Shown: one piece after another, positions 56,132 through 64,000 of the stretch | Position numbering within the stretch: position 1 is the first letter of the stretch | Layout of the letters: each line of letters opens with the position of its first letter | NCBI RefSeq assembly: GCF_001022965.1 | Contig: NZ_LECZ01000025.1 | Span: 620,001 to 684,000 of the forward strand | DNA length: 64,000 nt | Source of the DNA: Enterobacter genomosp. O | GTDB taxonomy: Bacteria; Pseudomonadota; Gammaproteobacteria; Enterobacterales; Enterobacteriaceae | Reading direction: 5' to 3' | Notes under the pieces: generated by a model | Database searches by the model: none | Seen by the model: the letters and a program-made list of their open reading frames with translations, nothing else | What the model was told of the DNA's origin: nothing | Made by a program: the position numbers and the translations under genes

Positions 56132-57103
56132 TTACGCGAAGTGATCGTACCCTTTCCAGTCGAGCGTTACCGGCGCACCTTCACGGACAAACTTCAGCCC
56201 TTCGCTTTCCGGCATGATCTGACCGATGCAGGTAAATTTCGCGCCGAGATGCGCTAACGCGACATCCAGCGTCCCACGGTTCAGCTCCGGCACGGTAAAG
56301 CACAGCTCATAATCTTCGCCACCGGAGAGCGCCCAGCGCAGGGCCTGCTCAGGCTCCACATGGCGAAGCAGTTGCTCTGACAGCGGGAACAGATCCAGGT
56401 CAACGCGCGCGCCGACGCCGCTGGCCTTCAGAATATGGCCGAGGTCTGAGATGAGACCGTCAGAGAGATCGATAGCCGAGCTTGCCCGCTCGCGCAGCGC
56501 CTGGCCGTGCAGAATACGCGGCGTCGGGCGCAGATGGCGTTTAACCAGATATGCCGCATCGTCAGCGTCTTTCACGGTTAAGCGATCCTGCAGAATAGCC
56601 AGCCCTGCCGCGCTGTCGCCTGGCGTACCGGTGACGTAAATCCAGTCGCCGGGTTTTGCGCCCGAGCGCTTCAGCGCGCGACCGAGCGGGACATAGCCGT
56701 GGATCGCCAGCGTCATCGACAGCGGCCCGGCAGTGGTATCGCCGCCAATCAGCTGCATATCGTAGTAGTTGAGCTGCTCAAACAGTGCATCGCTGAAGGC
56801 TTCAAGCCAGGCTTCATCTACCTCAGGCAGCGTCAGTGCCAGCGTCAGCCACGCGGGATCGGCACCCATTGCCGCCAGATCGCTAACGTTAACCGCCAGC
56901 GCTTTATACGCCAGATCGGCAGGATCGATATCCGGTAAAAAATGACGTCCGCACACTAAGGTGTCGGTGCTGATTGCCAGCGTCTGTTTTTCGGGAATAT
57001 TGAGAAGTGCACAGTCATCGCCAATGCCGGTTTCAACATCAAGACGAGAGGTTCTGACACGGTCGAAATAACGGGCAATCAGGGAGAATTCGCCGCATGC
57101 CAT
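56132..57103 (-). CDS. thiL: Thiamine-monophosphate kinase
   Basis: This 323-residue enzyme phosphorylates thiamine monophosphate to the active diphosphate. The PurM-like fold motifs GDDCALL, STDTLV and GGDTT are present. It ends YDHFA and stop, two residues short of the E. coli C-terminus YDHFATP, where E. coli thiL overlaps pgpA. Here pgpA is absent and a BIME begins 16 bases later. It follows nusB across a hairpin. Confidence 0.96.
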   Translation of the reverse strand: MACGEFSLIARYFDRVRTSRLDVETGIGDDCALLNIPEKQTLAISTDTLVCGRHFLPDIDPADLAYKALAVNVSDLAAMGADPAWLTLALTLPEVDEAWLEAFSDALFEQLNYYDMQLIGGDTTAGPLSMTLAIHGYVPLGRALKRSGAKPGDWIYVTGTPGDSAAGLAILQDRLTVKDADDAAYLVKRHLRPTPRILHGQALRERASSAIDLSDGLISDLGHILKASGVGARVDLDLFPLSEQLLRHVEPEQALRWALSGGEDYELCFTVPELNRGTLDVALAHLGAKFTCIGQIMPESEGLKFVREGAPVTLDWKGYDHFA

Positions 57104-57130
57104 ACGTTATGCCTCAGCAAATAAAAGAAA

Positions 57131-57175
57131 AAACCGGAGCCGCACTGCCCGTCAGGCAACGCAGAACTCCGGTTT
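57131..57175 (-). terminator. Terminator/attenuator between nusB and thiL
   Basis: On the minus strand AAACCGGAG and CTCCGGTTT form the base of a long hairpin with an inner TGCC/GGCA stem, followed by TTTCTTTTATTTG. It lies in the operon, just before the thiL start, so it may reduce thiL expression. Confidence 0.78.
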
Positions 57176-57180
57176 GCGGA

Positions 57181-57600
57181 TCACTTTTTGTGGGGACGGA
57201 TCGCAGGTGCTGCTTTATCAAGTACGCCGTTTACAAACTTGTGGCTGTCTTCAGCGCCGAAGGTTTTCGCCAGTTCGATCGCTTCGTTGATGGCCACTTT
57301 ATACGGCACATCATCACGTTTAGACAGCTCAAACAGCGCGATACGCAACACTGCTTTTTCTACCTGACCCAGCTCTTCGAGCAGACGGGACAGGTAAGGT
57401 TTCATCAGACCATCGAGATACGCGCTATTAGTCGCCACTCCCGACAGCAGTTCACGGAAGTACAGAACGTCAACATCTTTCACGTCCTGTTCTGACAGGA
57501 ACTGGTACTCAACATCAGCGATGTCGTTCTGGGACAACTGCCAGGAGTAAAGTGCCTGGACGGCACATTCACGGGCGCGGCGACGAGCAGCAGGTTTCAC
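57181..57600 (-). CDS. nusB: Transcription antitermination factor NusB
   Basis: This 139-residue all-helical RNA-binding protein forms the NusB-NusE(S10) complex that binds boxA in rRNA leaders. The N-terminal Arg-rich helix ([20 protein letters not shown]) is conserved. It lies 21 bases after ribE. Confidence 0.97.
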   Translation of the reverse strand: MKPAARRRARECAVQALYSWQLSQNDIADVEYQFLSEQDVKDVDVLYFRELLSGVATNSAYLDGLMKPYLSRLLEELGQVEKAVLRIALFELSKRDDVPYKVAINEAIELAKTFGAEDSHKFVNGVLDKAAPAIRPHKK

Positions 57601-57621
57601 GGAATTCCCCTTACAAAAAAA

Positions 57622-58092
57622 TCAGGCCTTGATGGCTTTCAATACATTAATCATTTCAAGCGCGGTCAGTGCAGCTTCTGCACCTTTGTTACCGGCTTTG
57701 GTGCCAGCACGTTCGATGGCTTGTTCAATACTTTCGGTGGTCAGCACGCCGAATGCGACAGGAATTTCAGCGTCCTGCGCAACGTGTGCCAGACCGTTGC
57801 TTGCACCGCCCGCAACGTATTCGAAGTGCGCAGTGCCGCCACGAATAACGGTACCCAGTGCAATCACCGCGTCGTATTTACCGGTTTTCGCCAGCGCGCC
57901 CGCTGCCAGTGGCAGTTCGTAAGCACCTGGAACCCAAACAACGGTAATGTTGTCATCTTTAACCTGGCCGATACGTTTCAGGGCGTCAATGGCACCTTCC
58001 AGCAGGCTGTCGTTGATGAAGTTGTTGAAACGCGCAATGGTGATGGCGACGCGAGCGTCCGGGGTAGCTACAGCAGCTTCAATAATGTTCAT
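57622..58092 (-). CDS. ribE: 6,7-dimethyl-8-ribityllumazine synthase
   Basis: This 156-residue enzyme (RibH in other nomenclature) condenses the pyrimidinedione with 3,4-dihydroxy-2-butanone 4-phosphate in the penultimate riboflavin step and forms a 60-mer shell. Conserved motifs are [18 protein letters not shown], and [14 protein letters not shown] with the active-site His. It is followed by nusB. Confidence 0.97.
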   Translation of the reverse strand: MNIIEAAVATPDARVAITIARFNNFINDSLLEGAIDALKRIGQVKDDNITVVWVPGAYELPLAAGALAKTGKYDAVIALGTVIRGGTAHFEYVAGGASNGLAHVAQDAEIPVAFGVLTTESIEQAIERAGTKAGNKGAEAALTALEMINVLKAIKA

Positions 58093-58179
58093 ACTCTTCC
58101 TTTACGGGTTCATTTGGCCCCGCAGGGGGGCGGATTTTATCATAATACTTTGCGCACTGCTTCCCTATTTCGGGAGCAA

Positions 58180-59283
58180 TTACGCTGTCGTTAAGTGGAG
58201 GCAGACATCCGGACCCACCGGACGAATATCGCTAAATTTGAGTTGTGGTGCATCGGCCAGTTTTTCAAGGCCGGGCAGCACAAACAGGCCGCGCGCGTCG
58301 TGACCTAACAGTTTAGGCGCAACGTAAACAATCAGTTCATCCACCAGCCCGGCCTGTAAGAGCGCACCGGCCAGCGTCGGGCCCGCTTCTACCCAGATGC
58401 TGTTCACCTGCTGTTTGCCGAGCAGCATCATCAGCACCACCAGATCCAGATGGCCGTTATGCTCCGGCACCATGATGCTGCGCACGCCTTCCGGCCATTC
58501 GCGCGAGTCTTCTTTGGTGCGGGCAATCCAGGTTTCACCCGGCTGCTGGACAATACGGTGCTCCGGCGTCACGCGGTTCTGGCTATCAATAATAATACGC
58601 AGCGGCTGACGCAGGTTCTCCTGCGGATAAAGCTCCTGGGTATCGGCATTCAGCTCGTCCCAGCGCACGGTCATGGCCGGATCGTCAGCGAGCACGGTTT
58701 CACTGCTGGTGAGGATAGCATGGCTTTGCGCACGCAGACGTTGCACATCGCGCCTTGCCTGAGGCGAAGTTACCCACTGGCTCTCGCCGCTTGCCATCGC
58801 CGTACGTCCATCCAGCGAGGCGCCCAGCTTAAGCTGGATATAGGGGAACCCCGTGCGCATACGCTTCAGGAAGCCTTTATTGATTGCTTCGGCGTCCTGC
58901 ATCATCAAACCATGGCTGACGTCAATGCCTTCCTGCTGCAGGCGATACAGACCGCGTCCGGCCACCTGCGGATTCGGGTCCTGCATCGAGGCGACCACGC
59001 GTGAAACACCGGCGGCAATCAGCGCTTCGCAGCACGGCGGCGTACGCCCGTGATGGCTGCAGGGCTCCAGCGTAACGTAGGCCGTGGCACCTCGCGCCTT
59101 CTCGCCAGCCATGCGCAACGCATGAACCTCAGCATGCGGCTCACCTGCACGATAGTGAAACCCCTCCCCCACGATCTCGCCGTCTTTAACGATCACGCAC
59201 CCGACGTTTGGGTTGGGATGGGTAGTAAAACGACCGCGCTGCGCCAGCTTCATGGCGCGCGCCATGTACATCTCATCGTGCAT
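58180..59283 (-). CDS. ribD: Bifunctional riboflavin deaminase/reductase
   Basis: This 367-residue protein performs the second and third steps of riboflavin synthesis. The N-terminal deaminase (1-145) has the zinc motif HAE and PCSHHGRTPPC; the C-terminal reductase (about 146-367) has LKLGASLDGRTAM and WVEAGPTLAGALL. The start at 59283 is four bases after the nrdR stop. No riboswitch is apparent here. Confidence 0.97.
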   Translation of the reverse strand: MHDEMYMARAMKLAQRGRFTTHPNPNVGCVIVKDGEIVGEGFHYRAGEPHAEVHALRMAGEKARGATAYVTLEPCSHHGRTPPCCEALIAAGVSRVVASMQDPNPQVAGRGLYRLQQEGIDVSHGLMMQDAEAINKGFLKRMRTGFPYIQLKLGASLDGRTAMASGESQWVTSPQARRDVQRLRAQSHAILTSSETVLADDPAMTVRWDELNADTQELYPQENLRQPLRIIIDSQNRVTPEHRIVQQPGETWIARTKEDSREWPEGVRSIMVPEHNGHLDLVVLMMLLGKQQVNSIWVEAGPTLAGALLQAGLVDELIVYVAPKLLGHDARGLFVLPGLEKLADAPQLKFSDIRPVGPDVCLHLTTA

Positions 59284-59287
59284 GAGC

Positions 59288-59749
<462 letters not shown>

Positions 59750-59889
59750 TTATCCGGTTAACTGATTTTCATTTTACCCTGATCTGGCCTGACAACAAAG
59801 GAAGAGCTTTTTGAGATAAAGGATCTATGTCTGACACGATGATGCTGGCTATCATTAGAGCGATCCGTTATTTCAAGGAAATAAGCGCA

Positions 59890-60429
59890 ATGACAAGACG
59901 TTACCTAAAAATTTTGCTGGTGGGGAGCCTCTTCACCCTTAGCGCCTGTGCACAGCAAACCGAAGTCCGTCAGATGAAACAGAGCGTGAATACGCTCAAT
60001 ACGGCGTTGGACAAGCTGAACAAAGAAACGGTGAAGATCACCCAGCAAAACGCGCTGAACGCCAAATCCAGCAGCGGGGTTTATCTGCTGCCGGGCGCGA
60101 ACACGCCTGCACGCCTGAACAGCCAGGTTGGCACGCTGAAAATGTCGCTGGTGAACGTGGCGGCGAATGCCGATGGTACGCGCGCAACATTACGCATCCA
60201 GGGCGAATCCAACGATCCGCTTCCAGCCTTCAGCGGTACCGTGGAGTGGGGACAGATCCAGGGCACCACGGAGAATTACCAGGAAGTGAACGTGAAGAAT
60301 CAGCTGTTCACCGCCCCGGCCAGCGTTTTAGCGCCCAGCGATGTGGAAATACCGCTTCAGCTGAGCGGCCTTACGCCGGAACAGTTAGGCTTTATCCGCA
60401 TTCACGACATTCAACCCGCCGCGCAGTAA
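59890..60429 (+). CDS. yajI: YajI lipoprotein
   Basis: This 179-residue protein has a lipoprotein signal with lipobox LSAC (Cys18) and a short coiled coil after it (VRQMKQSVNTLNTALDKLNKETVKI), then a DUF3251 beta-domain. Function unknown. The start at 59890 restores the signal and the E. coli length. It is upstream of tsx. Confidence 0.92.
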   Translation: MTRRYLKILLVGSLFTLSACAQQTEVRQMKQSVNTLNTALDKLNKETVKITQQNALNAKSSSGVYLLPGANTPARLNSQVGTLKMSLVNVAANADGTRATLRIQGESNDPLPAFSGTVEWGQIQGTTENYQEVNVKNQLFTAPASVLAPSDVEIPLQLSGLTPEQLGFIRIHDIQPAAQ

Positions 60430-60442
60430 TTCCATCCTTTTA

Positions 60443-60466
60443 AGCGGAGTGAAATGTCACTCCGCT
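60443..60466 (+). terminator. Hairpin after yajI
   Basis: AGCGGAGTGA and TCACTCCGCT form a ten-base-pair stem with an AATG loop; no clear U-run follows, so efficiency is uncertain. Confidence 0.6.
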
Positions 60467-60545
60467 AACATTTACATTTCGTATGGATTGGCAACATAAA
60501 TGATTGCCGCTACAATCCCGGCCGTTTAAAGTACGCAAACGTGAA

Positions 60546-60614
60546 CGCAATCGATTACGCGTGTGAGAGATATGTGAAACAACACATATTTTTGTGAGCA
60601 GGGATTCCTATAAT
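60546..60614 (+). promoter_or_regulatory. tsx promoter region with TGTGA repeats
   Basis: TATAAT (60609-60614) is a consensus -10 with no good -35, as expected for CRP-dependent expression. TGTGA occurs at 60562, 60573 and 60593, and the copy at 60573 is followed by AACAACACATA, giving an imperfect CRP-type dyad. CGCAATCGATTACG at 60546-60559 resembles a CytR/GCAA-type dyad. E. coli tsx is controlled by CRP, CytR and DeoR; exact sites here are inferred. Confidence 0.55.
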
Positions 60615-60699
60615 AGGCACCGCAGAAACACGAAATATTTAGAAACGCAATTCGCGCATTTTTCACTCCCGGAAGGGAATTTCAATCAGTGGCATGATT

Positions 60700-61584
60700 A
60701 TGAAAAAAACATTACTCGCAGCTGGCGCCGTGCTGGCACTGTCCTCTTCTTTCACTGTTAACGCAGCGGAAAACGACAAACCGCAATACCTCTCCGACTG
60801 GTGGCACCAGAGCGTTAACGTGGTCGGCAGCTACCACACCCGCTTCGGACCTCAGATCCGTAACGATACCTACCTGGAATATGAAGCGTTCGCCAAGAAA
60901 GACTGGTTTGATTTCTATGGCTATATGGATGCACCGGTCTTCTTCGGTGGTAACACCGACGCGAAAGGTATCTGGAACCACGGTTCCCCACTGTTCATGG
61001 AAATTGAACCACGCTTCTCTATTGATAAGCTGACCGGTACCAGCCTGGCGTTTGGTCCGTTCAAAGAGTGGTACTTCGCGAACAACTACATCTATGACAT
61101 GGGCCGCAACAAGTCCGGTCGCCAGAGCACCTGGTACATGGGTCTGGGTACGGACATCGATACCGGCCTGCCAATGAGCCTGTCTCTGAACGTATACGCT
61201 AAGTACCAGTGGCAGAACTACGGTGCCGCGAACGAAAACGAGTGGGATGGCTACCGTTTCAAAGTGAAATACTTTGTGCCAATCACCCAGCTGTGGGGCG
61301 GCAACCTGAGCTACATCGGCTTCACCAACTTTGACTGGGGTTCAGATCTGGGCGACAACGACTTCCGCGACCTGAACGGTAAGAAAGCGCGCACCAACGA
61401 CTCCATCGCCTCCAGCCACATCCTGGCACTGAACTACGATCACTGGCACTACTCTGTTGTTGCGCGTTACTGGCACAACGGTGGCCAGTGGAACGATGAC
61501 GCGAGCCTGAACTTCGGCAACGGCGACTTCAGCGTCCGTTCTACCGGCTGGGGTGGTTACCTGGTTGTGGGTTATAACTTCTAA
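60700..61584 (+). CDS. tsx: Nucleoside-specific channel Tsx
   Basis: This 294-residue outer-membrane beta-barrel of 12 strands takes up nucleosides and is a phage T6 and colicin K receptor in E. coli. The signal peptide [22 protein letters not shown] is followed by [19 protein letters not shown], and the terminal Phe (VVGYNF) serves BAM recognition. The loop around [17 protein letters not shown] differs from E. coli. ATG 60700 matches the E. coli start; an ATG two codons upstream also exists. Confidence 0.96.
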   Translation: MKKTLLAAGAVLALSSSFTVNAAENDKPQYLSDWWHQSVNVVGSYHTRFGPQIRNDTYLEYEAFAKKDWFDFYGYMDAPVFFGGNTDAKGIWNHGSPLFMEIEPRFSIDKLTGTSLAFGPFKEWYFANNYIYDMGRNKSGRQSTWYMGLGTDIDTGLPMSLSLNVYAKYQWQNYGAANENEWDGYRFKVKYFVPITQLWGGNLSYIGFTNFDWGSDLGDNDFRDLNGKKARTNDSIASSHILALNYDHWHYSVVARYWHNGGQWNDDASLNFGNGDFSVRSTGWGGYLVVGYNF

Positions 61585-61610
61585 CCAGTGCGAGATTGTG
61601 CGGGCTGGTG

Positions 61611-61686
61611 CCCTCACCCCTCCCTCTCCCACGGGAGAGGGTGCAAACACAAAAAACGGCAACATCGTTGCCGTTTTGCTTTTACC
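61611..61686. repeat. Composite hairpin repeat between tsx and the WYL regulator
   Basis: A 76-base fourth copy of the element at 17139, in the same orientation: CCCTCACCCC, CCCTCTCCC..GGGAGAGGG, CACAAAAAACGGCAAC..GTTGCCGTTTTG, CTTTTACC. Again it lies between convergent genes, where it can terminate both. Confidence 0.87.
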
Positions 61687-61700
61687 TCGCCACCTGGCTT

Positions 61701-62381
61701 TTACTGCCTCACCTTGCGCAAAAAATCCGCCAAAGACCTGTCCGCACTTTCGCTAAACCGCCTCTCCGTAGTCACAATATTGAGGCATCTGTCGAGCCGG
61801 AAACAGCGATAGTCATCGCGCCGTTCACACCACGCCGCCAGCAGCCAGCGCTCACCCCAGAAGAACAGCCCCAGCGGCTGAACCTCACGCTTAGAGAGCT
61901 GTCCGGCTTCATCACGGTAATGCAGCGCCAACACGCGCTGGGCGGAAATCGCCTGGTGAATCATGTCAAAATGGCTGCGGGAGTGGCTTTGCATGCAAAA
62001 GTCCGGGGCGTAGATACGCGCCTGCTCCGCCTTTCGCCGACTCTCCTCTGGCAGGATAGCCAGCACCTTTTCCTGAGCCGACTCCAGCTCGCGCGACAGC
62101 GATTCACCTCCCCAGGTTTTGAGCAGGCGAATCGCGACGATCAGCGCCTCTGACTCCTTGTTTGTCAGCATCAGCGGCGGCAGGTCAAAACCCGACATCA
62201 GCCGGTATCCGCTTCCCGCCTCACCTTCCACCGGCACGCCGGAAAGTGAAAGGTCGCGGATATCGCGGTAGACCGTGCGCTCGGACACGCCAAGCCGGTC
62301 CGCCAGATGCGCTGCCGTTGTCAGACGCCTGCCCCGCAGGATCTGCACAATCTGGAACAAACGGTCAGCGCGTCGGGTCAT
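61701..62381 (-). CDS. YafY/DeoR-type HTH regulator with WYL domain
   Basis: This 226-residue protein has an N-terminal HTH_11 winged helix (1-60, RRADRLFQIVQILRGRRLTTAAHLADRL, then SERTVYRDIRDL) and a WYL domain (about 135-220; ALHYRDEAGQLSKREVQPLGLFFWGERWLLAAWCERR), which usually binds a small or nucleic-acid ligand. It lies 14 bases after a VOC-family gene on the same strand, so the two form an operon. It occupies the yajD position of E. coli. Confidence 0.86.
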   Translation of the reverse strand: MTRRADRLFQIVQILRGRRLTTAAHLADRLGVSERTVYRDIRDLSLSGVPVEGEAGSGYRLMSGFDLPPLMLTNKESEALIVAIRLLKTWGGESLSRELESAQEKVLAILPEESRRKAEQARIYAPDFCMQSHSRSHFDMIHQAISAQRVLALHYRDEAGQLSKREVQPLGLFFWGERWLLAAWCERRDDYRCFRLDRCLNIVTTERRFSESADRSLADFLRKVRQ

Positions 62382-62395
62382 ATCTTATTCCGCTC

Positions 62396-62761
62396 TCAGG
62401 CAGGTTGATGGAGGCCGACGCGATTACCTTCGCTGTCGGTGAACAAGGCAATGGTGCCAATGCCTCGCGGCAATTCCAGCGGACCAAAGACGCATGCACC
62501 GCCCGCAGAGGCAATGCGATCGAGCGTGGCCGCCAGATTGTCAGTATGCAGATAAATAATAGCGCCCTGCTGCGACGGCGTAACGCCGTCAAATTTCGCC
62601 AGCGCGCCGCCGGTTGCCGGGTCTTCGTGCGGGAAAATCGCCAGCTCTGCAACATCCATTTGCTCGCGCTTCAGCATAACCTGCATTACCAGTTCATAAA
62701 ATTTGATGGCGCGATCCATATCGGCGACCGGAATTTCAAACCAGTTAATCACACTTTTCAT
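62396..62761 (-). CDS. VOC-family (glyoxalase/dioxygenase fold) protein
   Basis: This 121-residue protein has two beta-alpha-beta-beta-beta halves of the vicinal-oxygen-chelate fold (VINWFEIPVADMDRAIKFYE; IIYLHTDNLAATLDRI; GIGTIALFTDSEGNRVGLHQ). Members include glyoxalases and bleomycin-resistance proteins, and the actual reaction is unclear. It is the first gene of an operon with the WYL regulator and has a strong palindrome upstream. Confidence 0.85.
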   Translation of the reverse strand: MKSVINWFEIPVADMDRAIKFYELVMQVMLKREQMDVAELAIFPHEDPATGGALAKFDGVTPSQQGAIIYLHTDNLAATLDRIASAGGACVFGPLELPRGIGTIALFTDSEGNRVGLHQPA

Positions 62762-62808
62762 ACTTCCTCCTGCCTGTTGTTTGGGTTCAGAAAGAGTCTA
62801 CGACAGGG

Positions 62809-62845
62809 CTCCTGACAGCATACTGTCAGGAGTGTTTGTCAGGAG
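62809..62845. promoter_or_regulatory. Candidate operator of the VOC-WYL operon
   Basis: CTCCTGACAG (62809) and CTGTCAGGAG (62823) form a perfect ten-base inverted repeat with a four-base spacer, and TGTCAGGAG recurs at 62837. It lies about 50-85 bases upstream of the VOC start. The WYL regulator of the same operon is the natural candidate to bind it. Confidence 0.55.
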
Positions 62846-62856
62846 CAGATAAAAAA

Positions 62857-62880
62857 AATCCCGGTCACCAGACCGGGATT
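62857..62880 (-). terminator. secDF terminator
   Basis: On the minus strand AATCCCGGTC TGGT GACCGGGATT followed by TTTTTT: ten-base-pair stem with U-run after secF. Confidence 0.94.
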
Positions 62881-62903
62881 TCGATAACGCGCTAAACGTC
62901 GCC

Positions 62904-63875
62904 TTACGGCAGAATGGACGGCTGATCCGCCCCTTCTTTCTCGACTTTCTGCTGGAGCAGGTGCTCGCGCTTCATGCCGAGTTTCAGTGCCAGTGCGGAC
63001 GCAACGTAGATAGACGACGCCGTACCGATGGTGACACCAATCAGCATGGTCAGCGAGAAGCCTTCCAGTACCGGGCCACCGAAGAGATACAGCATCAGGA
63101 TAACCATCAAGGTCGTTCCGGATGTGATCAAGGTACGGTGCAGCGTCTGGGTCAACGACACGTTAAAGATTTCGTACGGCGTACCGCGACGGATCTTACG
63201 GAAGTTTTCACGAATACGGTCAGATACCACGATACTGTCGTTCAGTGAGTAACCGATAACGGACATCAGGGATGCCACAATCGTCAGGTCGATCTCAATG
63301 TGGAACAGCGACAGTACCCCCATGGTGATCACCACGTCGTGCGCAAGAGCGATAACCACACCTGCCGCCAGGCGCCACTCGAAGCGGAAGCCAACGTAGA
63401 TCAGGATGGAGATCAGCGCAACCATCAGCGCCATCGCACCGGTTTGCGCCAGATCCGCGCCCACGCTCGGGCCGACGAACTCAATACGCTTCACCGCCGC
63501 ATTCTGGCTGGTCGATTCGTTGATGACGTTCAGAACCTTGCTACCCAGCTCCTGGCTGCCGTTGGCATCGTGTACCGGAGGCATACGCACCATGATATCG
63601 CGGCTGCTGCCGAAGTTTTGCAGCAGCGGCTCTTCGAAGCCCGCTTTCTGCAGCGATTCGCGCATCTGGTCCATATCGATCGGTTTTTCCAGGGAGATTT
63701 CAATTACCGTACCGCCGGTAAAATCGAGACCCCAGTTAAAGCCTTTCACGCCCATGATGGCGATGGACACAATCAGCAGAAAACCTGAAATGCCGAAGGC
63801 CCAGTAGTCCCAGCGCATAAAGTCCCAGACTTTACGGCCGTGGTTTAATTGTTCAACAGTATATTCCTGTGCCAC
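62904..63875 (-). CDS. secF: Protein translocase subunit SecF
   Basis: This 323-residue inner-membrane protein has six membrane helices and a periplasmic P4 domain. With SecD and YajC it uses the proton gradient to aid late export through SecYEG. The RND-type motifs GLDFTGGTV and [12 protein letters not shown] are intact. The start is GTG (MAQEYTVEQ), as in E. coli, with GGAG upstream. It follows secD by ten bases. Confidence 0.97.
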   Translation of the reverse strand: MAQEYTVEQLNHGRKVWDFMRWDYWAFGISGFLLIVSIAIMGVKGFNWGLDFTGGTVIEISLEKPIDMDQMRESLQKAGFEEPLLQNFGSSRDIMVRMPPVHDANGSQELGSKVLNVINESTSQNAAVKRIEFVGPSVGADLAQTGAMALMVALISILIYVGFRFEWRLAAGVVIALAHDVVITMGVLSLFHIEIDLTIVASLMSVIGYSLNDSIVVSDRIRENFRKIRRGTPYEIFNVSLTQTLHRTLITSGTTLMVILMLYLFGGPVLEGFSLTMLIGVTIGTASSIYVASALALKLGMKREHLLQQKVEKEGADQPSILP

Positions 63876-63885
63876 AACGCACTCC

Positions 63886-64000
63886 TCAGATAGACAGCTT
63901 TTTGACGCGCTTGCCGCCGTACAGCAGGTTCACGATGGCACGGGTGCCGACAATAGCGGTAAACATCGACGTTGCAACACCGATACCGGTGGTAATCGCA
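63886..64000 (-). CDS. secD: SecD, 3' end only (runs off the window)
   Basis: The last 37 codons of secD are present, reading [20 protein letters not shown] and ending [10 protein letters not shown] before a TGA. These cover the final membrane helix and basic tail. The rest lies beyond the right edge. Confidence 0.95.
   Translation of the reverse strand, partial: AITTGIGVATSMFTAIVGTRAIVNLLYGGKRVKKLSI

Overview
The window is a stretch of enterobacterial chromosome, most likely Enterobacter (E. cloacae complex) or a close relative such as Lelliottia or Leclercia. The genus call is inference from protein similarity and gene order. The backbone follows E. coli K-12 from tomB to secD almost gene for gene, read in reverse: tomB-hha-maa-ylaC, pdeB, ffs-atl-ybaY-tesB, amtB-glnK-mdlBA-decR, cof-ybaE-queC, fadM-ybaV-ppiD-hupB-lon-clpXP-tig-bolA, yajG-ampG, cyoABCDE, yajR-yajQ-panE-yajL, thiI, xseB-ispA-dxs-yajO, thiL-nusB-ribE-ribD-nrdR, yajI-tsx, secFD.

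Genes not at this place in E. coli sit at a few points. Between ylaC and pdeB are a MocR regulator, a GNAT acetyltransferase and the zinc-independent ribosomal proteins L31B/L36B under a Zur box. Between pdeB and ffs are rcnR/rcnA (Ni/Co efflux), lacZ and lacI without lacY, a yczE/yczR pair, and an AT-rich two-gene module (ribbon-helix-helix protein plus unknown 71-residue protein). cdsH lies beside decR. A HigBA/RelE-type toxin-antitoxin pair lies between queC and fadM. A WYL regulator plus VOC protein occupies the yajD position between tsx and secF. Missing compared with E. coli are ybaA, yajD and, most notably, pgpA, whose place is taken by a REP/BIME element abutting a slightly shortened thiL.

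The right two thirds is core metabolism and protein quality control: chaperone/protease genes (ppiD, hupB, lon with a sigma-32 type promoter, clpX, clpP, tig), cytochrome bo3 oxidase, isoprenoid and thiamine precursors (dxs, ispA, thiI, thiL), riboflavin synthesis (ribD, ribE), nrdR, nusB, the nucleoside channel Tsx and the SecDF translocase. Readable regulatory sites include three RcnR boxes at exact 21-bp spacing, two identical lac operators flanking lacI, a sigma-54 promoter and NtrC site before glnK, a FadR box before fadM, and a CRP site before maa.

The least explained signals are a family of about 80-nt composite hairpin elements found only between convergent genes, a hairpin that pairs the Shine-Dalgarno of yajO, and the RHH/71-aa module. 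I see no phage, insertion sequence, CRISPR array or tRNA.
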